Assembly (NCBI GenBank): GCA_947631405.1
Contig: CANRLC010000001.1
Coordinates: 62,001-126,000 of the forward strand
DNA from: an uncultured Clostridia bacterium
Lineage (GTDB): Bacteria > Bacillota > Clostridia > Christensenellales > Aristaeellaceae
Length of the DNA: 64,000 nucleotides
Direction of reading: 5' to 3'
The notes under the pieces were generated by a model. It ran no database searches, was not told the DNA's origin, and saw nothing but the letters and a program-made list of their open reading frames with translations. Positions 14,631-21,408 of this stretch are shown in pieces (position 1 is the stretch's first letter; each line of letters opens with the position of its first letter). A program made the position numbers and the translations under genes.

Positions 14631-14970
14631 GTCGCGGACTACGCTCTGTTCGCGACGACCTTTTTGTGCTACGCACAAAAAATGTCGCTCACGCGCTCCG
14701 TCGCCATCCTTTCTCCCTCGAAAAACGCTTCGCGTTTTTCGAGGGAGTTACGGGGGTTACGGTCGCGGACTACGCATCGTTCGCGACGATTTTTTGTGCT
14801 TCGCACAAAAACCGTCTCTCGCTCGCTCCGTCGCTCCTCCTTTTCCCTCGAAAACCGCTTCGCGTTTTTCGAGGGAGTTACGGGGAGACGTGCGCGGACT
14901 ACGCACTGCTTACGACGACCTTTTTGTGCTACGCACAAAAAATGTCGCTCACGCGCTCTGGCATCATCCT
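14631..14970. repeat. Tandem repeat (about 130 bp period, 2.6 copies) of three hairpins
   Basis: Begins 4 bp after tRNA-Leu. Units start at 14631, 14762 and about 14890 (offsets 131 and 129 bp measured on GCGGACT). Each full unit has: hairpin 1 (GTCGCG...CGCGAC); hairpin 2 (TTTTTGTGC-TAC-GCACAAAAA); a GTCGCTCACGCGCTCCGTCGCC-like spacer; and hairpin 3, a perfect 16-bp stem in copy 1 (CTCCCTCGAAAAACGC, 14713-14728, with GCGTTTTTCGAGGGAG, 14732-14747). The third copy stops after hairpin 2. All three frames are partly open but no gene-like start or domain is seen. Hairpins 2 and 3 may end tRNA transcription. Confidence 0.85.
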
Positions 14971-15041
14971 TATTCAAACAGCTTTACGATAAACGAAATA
15001 CATTTTGTTCCAACTTCCATCGAAAAAGGGGAGGAGATCGC

Positions 15042-16466
15042 ATGCTCAAACGGCTGATCGGCGTCGGTATTCTGCTCGCGCTGACGTGTGCGTTCGCGCG
15101 GGCGGAGGGGAGAAGCCAGTATACCATCGACGCGACGCTCGACGGCCAGACGGGGCGGCTTGGAACCGTCACGACCGTCAGGTTTGTCAACGACAGCGAG
15201 GACGTGTGGGAGCAGGTCTGCTTCAATGACTACATCCCCGCCGTGCAAGAGCATGTGCAGCCAGGCGCATATGAGGAGCGCGTGTTGTCGGTGACGGACG
15301 CCGGCACGGGCGAAGCGCTTCCTTTTACCGCCGACCGGGACGCATGCCTGATCTGCGTGACGCCGCCCGCGCCGCTCGCGCCGGGGGACGAGATGGCGCT
15401 GACGATCGCCTGCGAGGCCGATGTGCCCGTCGCGGAGGAGGAGCGCTTTCAGGTCTCCAGCTTCGATCACCGCGGCGGCGTCACCTTCAAGCTCTGCCAG
15501 TTCTTTCCCATCCTGTGCGTCTGGGAAGACGGCGCGTGGACGAGCCATCCCTACGACTTTGTCGGCGAGGCGTTTTACAGCGTCTGCGCCGATTACAGCG
15601 TCACGCTGCGCCTTCCAGCAGAAATGACCGTCATCGCCAGCGGCCGGGAGGAGTGCCTGTCCAGCGAGGAGGGCGGCGAGGCCGTCTGGTCGATCGAGGC
15701 GCAGAACATGCGCGATCTGGTCATCCTCGCCAGCAGCGAATACGTCGAGCCGTACACGGGCGAGGCGGGCGGCGTCGAGGTGCGCTGCTTCGGCACGCGC
15801 AACCAGCGCGGTCAGGCGAAGAACATGCTGCAATACGCGCTCGATTCCATCGCGCTCTTTGAGGAGCTGTACGGCGAGTATCCCTACGATCAGCTCGACC
15901 TGTGCGTCACGCGCATGCAGACCAACGCCATCGGCATCGAATATCCCGGGCTGATCGAGATCTGGGAGACCGTCAACCACACGCGCAACCGGCTGGGCGT
16001 GCTGGTCAGCCACGAGGTCGCGCACCAGTGGTTCTACGGCGTCGTGGGCAACGATCAGTACGACGAGCCGTTCCTCGACGAGAGCTTCGCGCAGTTCAGC
16101 CAGTGCGTCTACATGGACAAGACGCTCAACTGGTCGCGCGACAGCATGGCGCGCTACGTCCGCGTAAACGCGCCGCTGCTGCCCGTCGATCTGACGCTGG
16201 GCGACTATCACATGCTCGGCGGCGACGATTACGCGAAGACCTACTATAACGCCGTCTACCTGCACGGCCGCACCTTCCTGTGGGAGGTGAAGGACGCGAT
16301 GGGCGAGGACGCGTTCTTTGAGATGGTGCGCGCGTGGTATCGCGAAAACGCGTTCGGCGTCGCGACGATCGACGGCTTTATCTCGTTCCTGCGCGAGCAT
16401 GCGCAGGGCGCGCCCGAGGTCGAGTCGCTGCTGGGGACGTACTTTAAGCGCTGCGCAGCACAGTAG
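15042..16466 (+). CDS. Secreted M1-family zinc metallopeptidase (gluzincin)
   Basis: 474 residues from ATG 15042 (SD GGGGAGGAG); the in-frame extension upstream runs through the tandem repeat and is rejected. Signal peptide in residues 1-21 (ending FARA-EG). The catalytic signature is complete: His324-Glu325 and His328 of HEVAHQWFYG, then Glu347 of DESFAQFS, exactly 18 residues after the second His. MQTNAIGIEYPGLIEI replaces the usual GAMEN exopeptidase motif, as in the shorter ERAP-like bacterial M1 proteins. Probably acts on peptides outside the membrane; the exact specificity is unknown. No neighbour suggests a pathway. Confidence 0.9.
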   Translation: MLKRLIGVGILLALTCAFARAEGRSQYTIDATLDGQTGRLGTVTTVRFVNDSEDVWEQVCFNDYIPAVQEHVQPGAYEERVLSVTDAGTGEALPFTADRDACLICVTPPAPLAPGDEMALTIACEADVPVAEEERFQVSSFDHRGGVTFKLCQFFPILCVWEDGAWTSHPYDFVGEAFYSVCADYSVTLRLPAEMTVIASGREECLSSEEGGEAVWSIEAQNMRDLVILASSEYVEPYTGEAGGVEVRCFGTRNQRGQAKNMLQYALDSIALFEELYGEYPYDQLDLCVTRMQTNAIGIEYPGLIEIWETVNHTRNRLGVLVSHEVAHQWFYGVVGNDQYDEPFLDESFAQFSQCVYMDKTLNWSRDSMARYVRVNAPLLPVDLTLGDYHMLGGDDYAKTYYNAVYLHGRTFLWEVKDAMGEDAFFEMVRAWYRENAFGVATIDGFISFLREHAQGAPEVESLLGTYFKRCAAQ

Positions 16467-16485
16467 AAACTGGGCAAATCCGCGA

Positions 16486-16514
16486 TTGACGCGCGGGCCT
16501 TCTTCGATTACAAT
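16486..16514 (+). promoter_or_regulatory. Sigma-A promoter of proC
   Basis: -35 TTGACG (16486-16491), 17-bp spacer, -10 TACAAT (16509-16514). Confidence 0.82.
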
Positions 16515-16534
16515 AGAGGAGAAAAGCGGGAGGG

Positions 16535-17335
16535 ATGAGGATGAAGCTGGGTTTCATCGGCGCCGGAAACATGGGCGGCGCGATCATCGAGGGCGCACTG
16601 CGCGGCGGCGTGATCGCGCCCGACGCGCTCTATGTCAGCCGCAAGCATCCGGAAAAGAGCGAGGCGCTCGCCTCGCGCGGCGTACACGTCATGGGCGACA
16701 ATCTGTCGCTTGCGAAGGCGGTCGATGGCGTCGTGCTGGCGGTCAAGCCCGCGTATCTTTCGCAGGTGTTGGAGCCTATCCTCGGCGCGCTGGAAGGCAA
16801 GCTGATCGTCTCCATCGTCGCAGGCTGGACGTTTGAGATGCTGCAGGAGGCGCTTCCGGCGTCCGCGCGCTTTGTCCGCGCGATGCCCAACACGCCGCTT
16901 CAGGTGGGCGAGGGGATGACGCTGCTCAGCGAGCGCGCGACCTGCACTGCGGAGGAGTTTGCCTTTGTGCGCGCGCTCTTTGAGGCCGCGGGAAAGGTCG
17001 CCGTCGTCGAGGATCGCATCTACGAGGCGGCCAGCGGCATCAGCGGCTGCGGCCCGGCGTTCGTCTATCAGTTTATCGAGGCGCTGGCCGACGGCGGCGT
17101 GCGCTACGGCGTCCCGCGCGCGCTGGCTTATGAGTTGGCTGCGCAGACGCTGATCGGCGCGGCGCGCATGGTGCAGGTCACGGGAGAGCACCCCGGGCGG
17201 CTCAAGGACGCCGTCTGCTCGCCCGGCGGAACGACCATCGAGGGCGTGTACGCCCTAGAGCGCGGCGGGATGCGCGCGGCGGTCATCGAGGCCGTCGCGG
17301 CAACGCGCGAAAAGAGCGGAAAGCTCACGAAATAG
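16535..17335 (+). CDS. proC: Pyrroline-5-carboxylate reductase
   Basis: 266 residues from ATG 16535 (ATG 16541 is an alternative; SD GGGAGGG). Last step of proline synthesis, NAD(P)H-dependent. N-terminal Rossmann motif LGFIGAGNMGGAIIEGAL, VVLAVKP, VRAMPNTPLQVGEGMT, and the C-terminal dimerisation helix block SGCGPAFVYQFIEALADGGVRYG with DAVCSPGGTTIEGVYALERGGMRAAVIEAV. Length is normal. No proA or proB nearby. Confidence 0.96.
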   Translation: MRMKLGFIGAGNMGGAIIEGALRGGVIAPDALYVSRKHPEKSEALASRGVHVMGDNLSLAKAVDGVVLAVKPAYLSQVLEPILGALEGKLIVSIVAGWTFEMLQEALPASARFVRAMPNTPLQVGEGMTLLSERATCTAEEFAFVRALFEAAGKVAVVEDRIYEAASGISGCGPAFVYQFIEALADGGVRYGVPRALAYELAAQTLIGAARMVQVTGEHPGRLKDAVCSPGGTTIEGVYALERGGMRAAVIEAVAATREKSGKLTK

Positions 17336-17398
17336 TAAGCATTTATACACTGATATTATGATATATAACGTTAGGAATAATGGGGGAAAGTCGCTTCC

Positions 17399-17845
17399 GT
17401 GAAGGAGATCGTCATGTATACCGATGGCGCTTGCTCCGGCAATCCCGGGCCGGGCGGCTGGGGTACGGTGTTGTTGTTCGGCGAGCATGTCAAGGAGATC
17501 TCCGGCTACATGCCGGAGACCACCAATAACCGCATGGAGCTGTTCGCCGCCGTGCAGGGCTTCACGGCGCTCAAGCAACCGTGCAGCGTGACGCTGTATT
17601 CGGACTCGGCGTATCTGGTCAACGCGTTTCATCAGGACTGGATTGGGAACTGGCAGCGCAACGGCTGGAAGAACGCCGCGAAGAAGCCGGTGGAAAATCA
17701 GGATCTGTGGAAGTGGCTGCTGACGGTGATGCAGCCGCACAGCGTCAAGATCGTCAAGGTCAAGGGCCACGCAAACGACCGCTGGAACAACCGCTGCGAC
17801 GAGCTGGCGACCGGACAGATCAAGGCGAACCGCTCGGGCGACTGA
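17399..17845 (+). CDS. rnhA: Ribonuclease HI
   Basis: 148 residues from GTG 17399 (SD GGGGGAAAG). Degrades the RNA strand of RNA-DNA hybrids. The four metal-binding acids are visible: Asp9 (YTDGACSGNPGPGGWG), Glu47 (NNRMEL), Asp69 (YSDSAYL) and Asp134 (NNRCDELA), plus His124 in KGHAND. The basic-protrusion helix (IGNWQRNGWKNAAKKPVEN) is present, as in the E. coli type. The upstream 60 bp are AT-rich; no convincing -35/-10 pair was found. Confidence 0.96.
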   Translation: MKEIVMYTDGACSGNPGPGGWGTVLLFGEHVKEISGYMPETTNNRMELFAAVQGFTALKQPCSVTLYSDSAYLVNAFHQDWIGNWQRNGWKNAAKKPVENQDLWKWLLTVMQPHSVKIVKVKGHANDRWNNRCDELATGQIKANRSGD

Positions 17846-17936
17846 GCGCGGGGCGGCGGTCGGCTGACCGCGCCGCGTCTGCCGACGGCGACGCGGGCCG
17901 TCAGTGGCTTCATCGACCCCATGGGGAGGGATTTAG

Positions 17937-17970
17937 TAGACTTCGCAAAACTCAGGTTTTACGAAGTCTA
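17937..17970. other. dif-like palindrome upstream of the recombinase gene
   Basis: The centre has the 11+6+11 layout of a Xer site: left arm ACTTCGCAAAA (17940-17950), 6-bp centre CTCAGG, right arm TTTTACGAAGT (17957-17967). The arms are inverted repeats with one mismatch, and three more bases on each side (TAG/CTA) extend the symmetry. The left arm begins ACTTC like Firmicutes dif sites. It lies 36 bp before the GTG of a XerS-like gene; streptococcal dif also lies next to xerS. Alternatives are a leader hairpin (loop TCAG) or an operator; no T-run follows. Confidence 0.55.
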
Positions 17971-18006
17971 TAGCCCCAAAATGGCGCGAAAGGAGGCGTT
18001 TCTGCC

Positions 18007-19104
18007 GTGCCAAACGACTATCACGACCAAGTGCAGCTTGCGCGCACGCGCAGGCTTCGCGCGCTGCTTCGCGAATTGCCGGACGTCTGTTCGGATTATT
18101 TTCTGTCGATCGAGCAGCTCACAAGCCCATTGACGCGCCTCAGTTACGCCTACGATCTCAAGCTGTTCTTTCAGTATCTCTCAAGCGAGCTTCCGAAGTT
18201 TGAGGGCAAACCCATCGCTTCGTTCACTGCGGACGACCTGCACCGCGTGACGAAAAACGATCTGGAGCGCTACGCCCGCTATCTCTCCCTTTACGTCAAG
18301 CCGGAGGGCGCGGGCGGCGACGACGAGCGCGAGGTCGTCAACCACGAGTACGGCATCAAGCGCAAATACGCCTCGCTGCGGGCGTTTTACAAATATCTGT
18401 TCGCCGAGGGCGTCATCGAGAGCAACATCGCGGCGCTGGTGCCGCTGCCCAAGCTGCACGAGCGCGCGATCATCCGGCTGGACGTGGACGAGGTCGCCCG
18501 CATCCTCGATCTCGCGGAGAGCGGCCAGTCGCTGCCCAAGACCTATCAGAAGTACCACCGCGTCACGCAGAAGCGCGATCTGGCGATGCTCTCGCTGTTT
18601 CTGGGCACGGGCATCCGCATCAGCGAGTGCGTCGGGCTGAACATCGACGACTTCGACTTTGAGCAGAACGCGTTCGTCGTCACGCGCAAAGGTGGCAAGG
18701 AGGTCATCCTGTACCTGTCCGACGAGGTCGCGGACGCGCTCAAGGACTACCTCGCCGAGCGTCGCGAGATCGACGCGCTGCCGGGCCACGAGCAGGCGTT
18801 TTTCCTGTCCATCCAGCGGCGGCGCATCACGCAGCGCGCCGTGGAAAACATGGTCAAAAAATACGCGGCCATTGCCGCGCCGCTCAAAAAAAAGATCAGC
18901 CCGCACAAGCTGCGCAGCACCTTCGGCACCAATCTCTACCGCGAAACCGGGGACATCTATCTGGTCGCGGATGTGCTCGGCCACTCGGACGTCAACACCA
19001 CGCGCAAGCACTACGCCGCCATCGCCGAGGATCACCGGCGCATCGCCGCACAGAAGACCGTGCTGCGCGAGGAGCCTGTACACCTCGAAAATCCGGATAT
19101 ATAA
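18007..19104 (+). CDS. Tyrosine recombinase, XerS-like
   Basis: 365 residues from GTG 18007 behind a strong SD (AAAGGAGG). N-terminal SAM-like core-binding domain (about 30-150, with RKYASLRAFYKYLFAEGVIESN), then the catalytic domain. The tyrosine recombinase residues are complete: Arg in LGTGIRISECVGL, Lys in VTRKGGKEV, HKLR in ISPHKLRSTFGTNLY, His in VLGHSDVNTTRKHY and the nucleophile Tyr in that same motif. The length, the long segment between the two domains (KTYQKYHRVTQKRDLAML) and VENMVKKYA recall XerS, the single recombinase of streptococci, more than XerC/XerD (about 300 residues). Likely role: chromosome dimer resolution. An integrase of a lost element is the alternative, but no mobile genes adjoin. 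Confidence 0.85.
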   Translation: MPNDYHDQVQLARTRRLRALLRELPDVCSDYFLSIEQLTSPLTRLSYAYDLKLFFQYLSSELPKFEGKPIASFTADDLHRVTKNDLERYARYLSLYVKPEGAGGDDEREVVNHEYGIKRKYASLRAFYKYLFAEGVIESNIAALVPLPKLHERAIIRLDVDEVARILDLAESGQSLPKTYQKYHRVTQKRDLAMLSLFLGTGIRISECVGLNIDDFDFEQNAFVVTRKGGKEVILYLSDEVADALKDYLAERREIDALPGHEQAFFLSIQRRRITQRAVENMVKKYAAIAAPLKKKISPHKLRSTFGTNLYRETGDIYLVADVLGHSDVNTTRKHYAAIAEDHRRIAAQKTVLREEPVHLENPDI

Positions 19105-19132
19105 TCGTAGTTATGAATTGGAATAGCGCAAA

Positions 19133-19177
19133 ACGCCGCCCTTTCTCCCGTGCTGGGCAGAAAAGGCGGTTTTTTCT
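19133..19177 (+). terminator. Terminator of the recombinase gene
   Basis: CCGCCCTTTCT / AGAAAAGGCGG hairpin followed by TTTTTTC. A-rich sequence on its left arm side could serve the opposite strand weakly. Confidence 0.85.
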
Positions 19178-19231
19178 TCATGAACGCATTTTGAGCATAT
19201 ATTGGCGCATGATTTGACCGCTACATGCGGA

Positions 19232-19438
19232 TCATTCGTCCAGATATTCGTCGATGTCCGGCAGGTCGTCCTCGCGGATGATGCCGTCCACCTTGATCGC
19301 GCGATACTCGACGCTGCCATCGAGGCCGATGCACTTGCCGCAGTTGTCGCAAACCTTTGACGGATCCAGATCGCACAGGTTGCACTCGCCGCACTCGATG
19401 CACGGGCGGTCGTGCAGCACGCAGCGCTTGATCTCCAT
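19232..19438 (-). CDS. Small Cys-rich (CxxC) protein
   Basis: 68 residues from ATG 19438 (SD GGAGGGGAGAAGG). Nine cysteines, most of them clustered in residues 6-36 as CVLHDRPCIECGECNLCDLD then VCDNCGKCIG, which suggests one or two zinc sites or an Fe-S cluster. The acidic C-terminus ends DLPDIDEYLDE. Small proteins with this Cys pattern recur in Clostridia without known function. It is divergent from lexA; the two share a 158-bp regulatory region that contains an SOS box. Confidence 0.8.
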   Translation of the reverse strand: MEIKRCVLHDRPCIECGECNLCDLDPSKVCDNCGKCIGLDGSVEYRAIKVDGIIREDDLPDIDEYLDE

Positions 19439-19470
19439 GCCCTTCTCCCCTCCTCCGCTCGCTTGATGCC

Positions 19471-19499
19471 ATTATAGCACGGCGCGCCGCGCGCATCAA
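19471..19499 (-). promoter_or_regulatory. Sigma-A promoter of the Cys-rich protein
   Basis: Reverse strand: -35 TTGATG (19499-19494), 17-bp spacer, -10 TATAAT (19476-19471). Confidence 0.82.
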
Positions 19500-19513
19500 G
19501 GGGCGCGATATGG

Positions 19514-19525
19514 GAACATATGTTT
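19514..19525. promoter_or_regulatory. LexA (SOS) box
   Basis: GAACATATGTTT matches the Gram-positive LexA core GAAC-N4-GTTC with one mismatch at the end. It is about 10 bp upstream of the lexA -35 and 15 bp upstream of the divergent gene's -35, so LexA may repress both. Confidence 0.8.
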
Positions 19526-19534
19526 GATTTTCTC

Positions 19535-19564
19535 TTGCGTTATGCGACATTTTTGTGGTATAAT
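19535..19564 (+). promoter_or_regulatory. Promoter of lexA
   Basis: -35 TTGCGT (19535-19540), 18-bp spacer, -10 TATAAT (19559-19564). Confidence 0.75.
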
Positions 19565-19596
19565 CGCATCAGAATCAGTGGGAAAGGCGGGATTCG

Positions 19597-20217
19597 ATGG
19601 CGGGTAAGAAGCCTCGCGGCGCGACGCAGGAGCGCGTGCTGGCCTACATCCAGTCCGAAATACGCGAGCGCGGGTATGCGCCCTCTGTGCGGGAGATCGC
19701 GGACGCGGTCGGCCTGCGCTCCACCTCCACCGTACACGGTCACCTCACGCGGCTGGAAAAGAAGGGCCTCCTCTATCGGGACGCGATGAAGCCGCGCGCC
19801 ATCGGCGTGGTCGGCCCAGCCGCGAGCGAAGACCTCGCCGAGCGCGTGCGCGAGATCCCCGTCGTCGGCCACGTCGCCGCCGGTGCGCCCATCCTCGCCG
19901 AGCAGAATATCGAGGAGATGCTCCCGCTCCCCATCGGCCTCACGGGCGACGGCGAGCACTTCATTCTGCGCGTCAAGGGCGAGAGCATGGTCAACGCGGG
20001 CATCCTCAGCGGGGACTACATCGTCGTCCGCAGCCAGCCGGACGCGCAGAATGGCGAGATCGTCGTCGCGCTCATCGACGACGAGGCGACCGTCAAGCGC
20101 TTCTACAAGGAAAACGGCTACTTCCGCCTGCAACCCGAAAACGATACGATGCTCCCCATCATCTGCTCCGAGGTGCGGGTGCTGGGAAAGGTCGTCAGCG
20201 TCCTGCGCAGGCTGTGA
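19597..20217 (+). CDS. lexA: SOS repressor LexA
   Basis: 206 residues from ATG 19597. The winged-helix N-terminus (EIRERGYAPSVREIADAVGLRSTSTVHGHLTRLEKKGLL) binds the SOS box. Autocleavage is expected at Ala95-Gly96 (VAAGAPI), with catalytic Ser130 (KGESMVNAGI) and Lys167 (ATVKRFYK). All residues needed for RecA-stimulated self-cleavage are present. An SOS box in its own promoter implies autoregulation. Confidence 0.97.
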   Translation: MAGKKPRGATQERVLAYIQSEIRERGYAPSVREIADAVGLRSTSTVHGHLTRLEKKGLLYRDAMKPRAIGVVGPAASEDLAERVREIPVVGHVAAGAPILAEQNIEEMLPLPIGLTGDGEHFILRVKGESMVNAGILSGDYIVVRSQPDAQNGEIVVALIDDEATVKRFYKENGYFRLQPENDTMLPIICSEVRVLGKVVSVLRRL

Positions 20218-20495
20218 GGGCTGGCGCATGATGCGCGGAGGCGATCGATCGGCAAATCGGGATTTATGGAAATCATGGATGGGTTCGATGAGCGCGAAAA
20301 TTTGAAGTCTAGGGAGGAATCAAAATGAAATATCTCATCATTCCGCCCAAATTGAACGAAGGCCATGGTCATATTGGAAAATGTGGATTGCATCCACAGA
20401 ACGCCTATGACGATACTCCCTACCGGGGCGTGGATGGAAATCGACTGCGACGTTCCGAGGATAGAAATACTCGAATCGGGCGTATCATAATACCG
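20218..20495 (+). other. AT-richer intergenic stretch with an uncertain short ORF
   Basis: Composition is clearly less GC-rich than its neighbours. An ATG at 20325 has a good SD (AGGGAGGAATC) and opens with MKYLIIPPKLNEGHGHIG, but the frame then runs through a terminator hairpin and on antisense to the hydrolase gene, so any true product would be interrupted. A 20-codon frame at 20266-20328 ends on that ATG. I recognise no protein; a decayed gene or a small leader are both possible. Confidence 0.3.
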
Positions 20496-20544
20496 AAAAA
20501 GGCCGTTGGCTCGCCGTTTCCCGGCGAAAACCAACGGTCTTTTG
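20496..20544. terminator. Bidirectional terminator between lexA and the hydrolase
   Basis: GGCCGTTGG (20501-20509) pairs with CCAACGGTC (20531-20539). It is flanked by AAAAA on the left and TTTTG on the right, so it can end transcription from both sides. Confidence 0.82.
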
Positions 20545-20582
20545 ATTTTGCGCCCAACGTCCTTGCGGGAGCAGCGCTTGCG

Positions 20583-21395
20583 TCACAGCTTGTTCACGAA
20601 CTCCTCGATCAGGGCGTTCACGCGCTCCGGTGCGTCGGTGTTGGAATTGTGCCCCGCCCCTTCGATCCACTCAAGCCGCAGGCCCGTCCGGCGGTTCCAA
20701 GCCCTGTTGTAGCGGATACACGACCCCGCGCGATCCTTTGTGCCGCAGATCAGCAGCGCCGGACACGGGATCTCGTAGGGCAGGTCGGCCTCGATCGCCT
20801 CGGCGAGGATGCGAAAGCCGTGACCCGCCAGCTGCGCGTAGCGCCGCTGGTCGCCGTCGTAGACGCGCATCATTTCGCGCATGAGCGCCCGCCCATAGGC
20901 AGACGTGGCCACGCCGTTTGACCCCGTCTTGAGAAGCGATTTCCACGGATAGCGGCGATAGACCGGCTCCATCCGCTTGAGGAGCCACAGCTCCGCCGCC
21001 GTCAGATACCGCCGTTGCAGCGGCGCGGAGTCGATGGAGATCAGCCCGGCGAGCTGGTTTGGGAAGAGCTGTGCATACGCCTGCGCCAGATAGCCGCCCA
21101 TCGACTGGCCGATCAGCACGGGCGAATGAAGGCGCTCCGCCGTCAGAATCTCGTCCAGCCAGCGCGCCTTGTCCATGAGGCTGAAGGTCATCTCAAACGG
21201 ATACGAGGCGGCGTGCCCCGGCGCGTCCCAGACGAAGACGTTCCACTTTCCCTCAAACGCCTCGATCTGCTTGTCAAACAGGCGATGATCGGCGGTGAGG
21301 CCGGGCAGAAAGATCAGCGGATGCCCCTCCCCTTCCGCGCGGCCTACCCAGTAATGGATCGCGCCGCACGGCGTTTGATAGGTCTTTTCCTGCAT
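20583..21395 (-). CDS. Alpha/beta hydrolase
   Basis: 270 residues from ATG 21395 (SD AAGGAGGG); the longer upstream frame overlaps the MFS gene and is not used. A cytosolic serine hydrolase of the alpha/beta fold: oxyanion region FLPGLTADHRLF, nucleophile elbow LIGQSMGGYLAQ (Ser), acid in ICGTKDRAGSC (Asp) and His in EGAGHNSNTDAPERV. Lid residues between strands 6 and 7 are long (about 145-200). The substrate is unknown. It is 13 nt downstream of an MFS transporter in the same operon, so it may process a compound handled by that transporter. Confidence 0.88.
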   Translation of the reverse strand: MQEKTYQTPCGAIHYWVGRAEGEGHPLIFLPGLTADHRLFDKQIEAFEGKWNVFVWDAPGHAASYPFEMTFSLMDKARWLDEILTAERLHSPVLIGQSMGGYLAQAYAQLFPNQLAGLISIDSAPLQRRYLTAAELWLLKRMEPVYRRYPWKSLLKTGSNGVATSAYGRALMREMMRVYDGDQRRYAQLAGHGFRILAEAIEADLPYEIPCPALLICGTKDRAGSCIRYNRAWNRRTGLRLEWIEGAGHNSNTDAPERVNALIEEFVNKL

Positions 21396-21408
21396 GCAAG
21401 CGCCCTCC

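Noticed and set aside
14631-14970. CRISPR array
   Set aside because: Only 2.6 units of about 130 bp, near-identical throughout, with no short repeat/unique spacer alternation and no cas genes.
14583-15041. N-terminal extension of the M1 peptidase through the tandem repeat
   Set aside because: The repeat stays open by chance. The signal peptide and SD at ATG 15042 fix the true start.
15042-16466. Frame disruption of the M1 peptidase because GAMEN is missing
   Set aside because: The frame is intact and the zinc motif is complete. GAMEN is replaced by a related GIEYP segment, as in shorter bacterial members.
20118-20534. 138-residue frame on the - strand between lexA and the hydrolase
   Set aside because: It starts inside a terminator hairpin, has no SD, and overlaps the 3' end of lexA. 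No recognisable motif.
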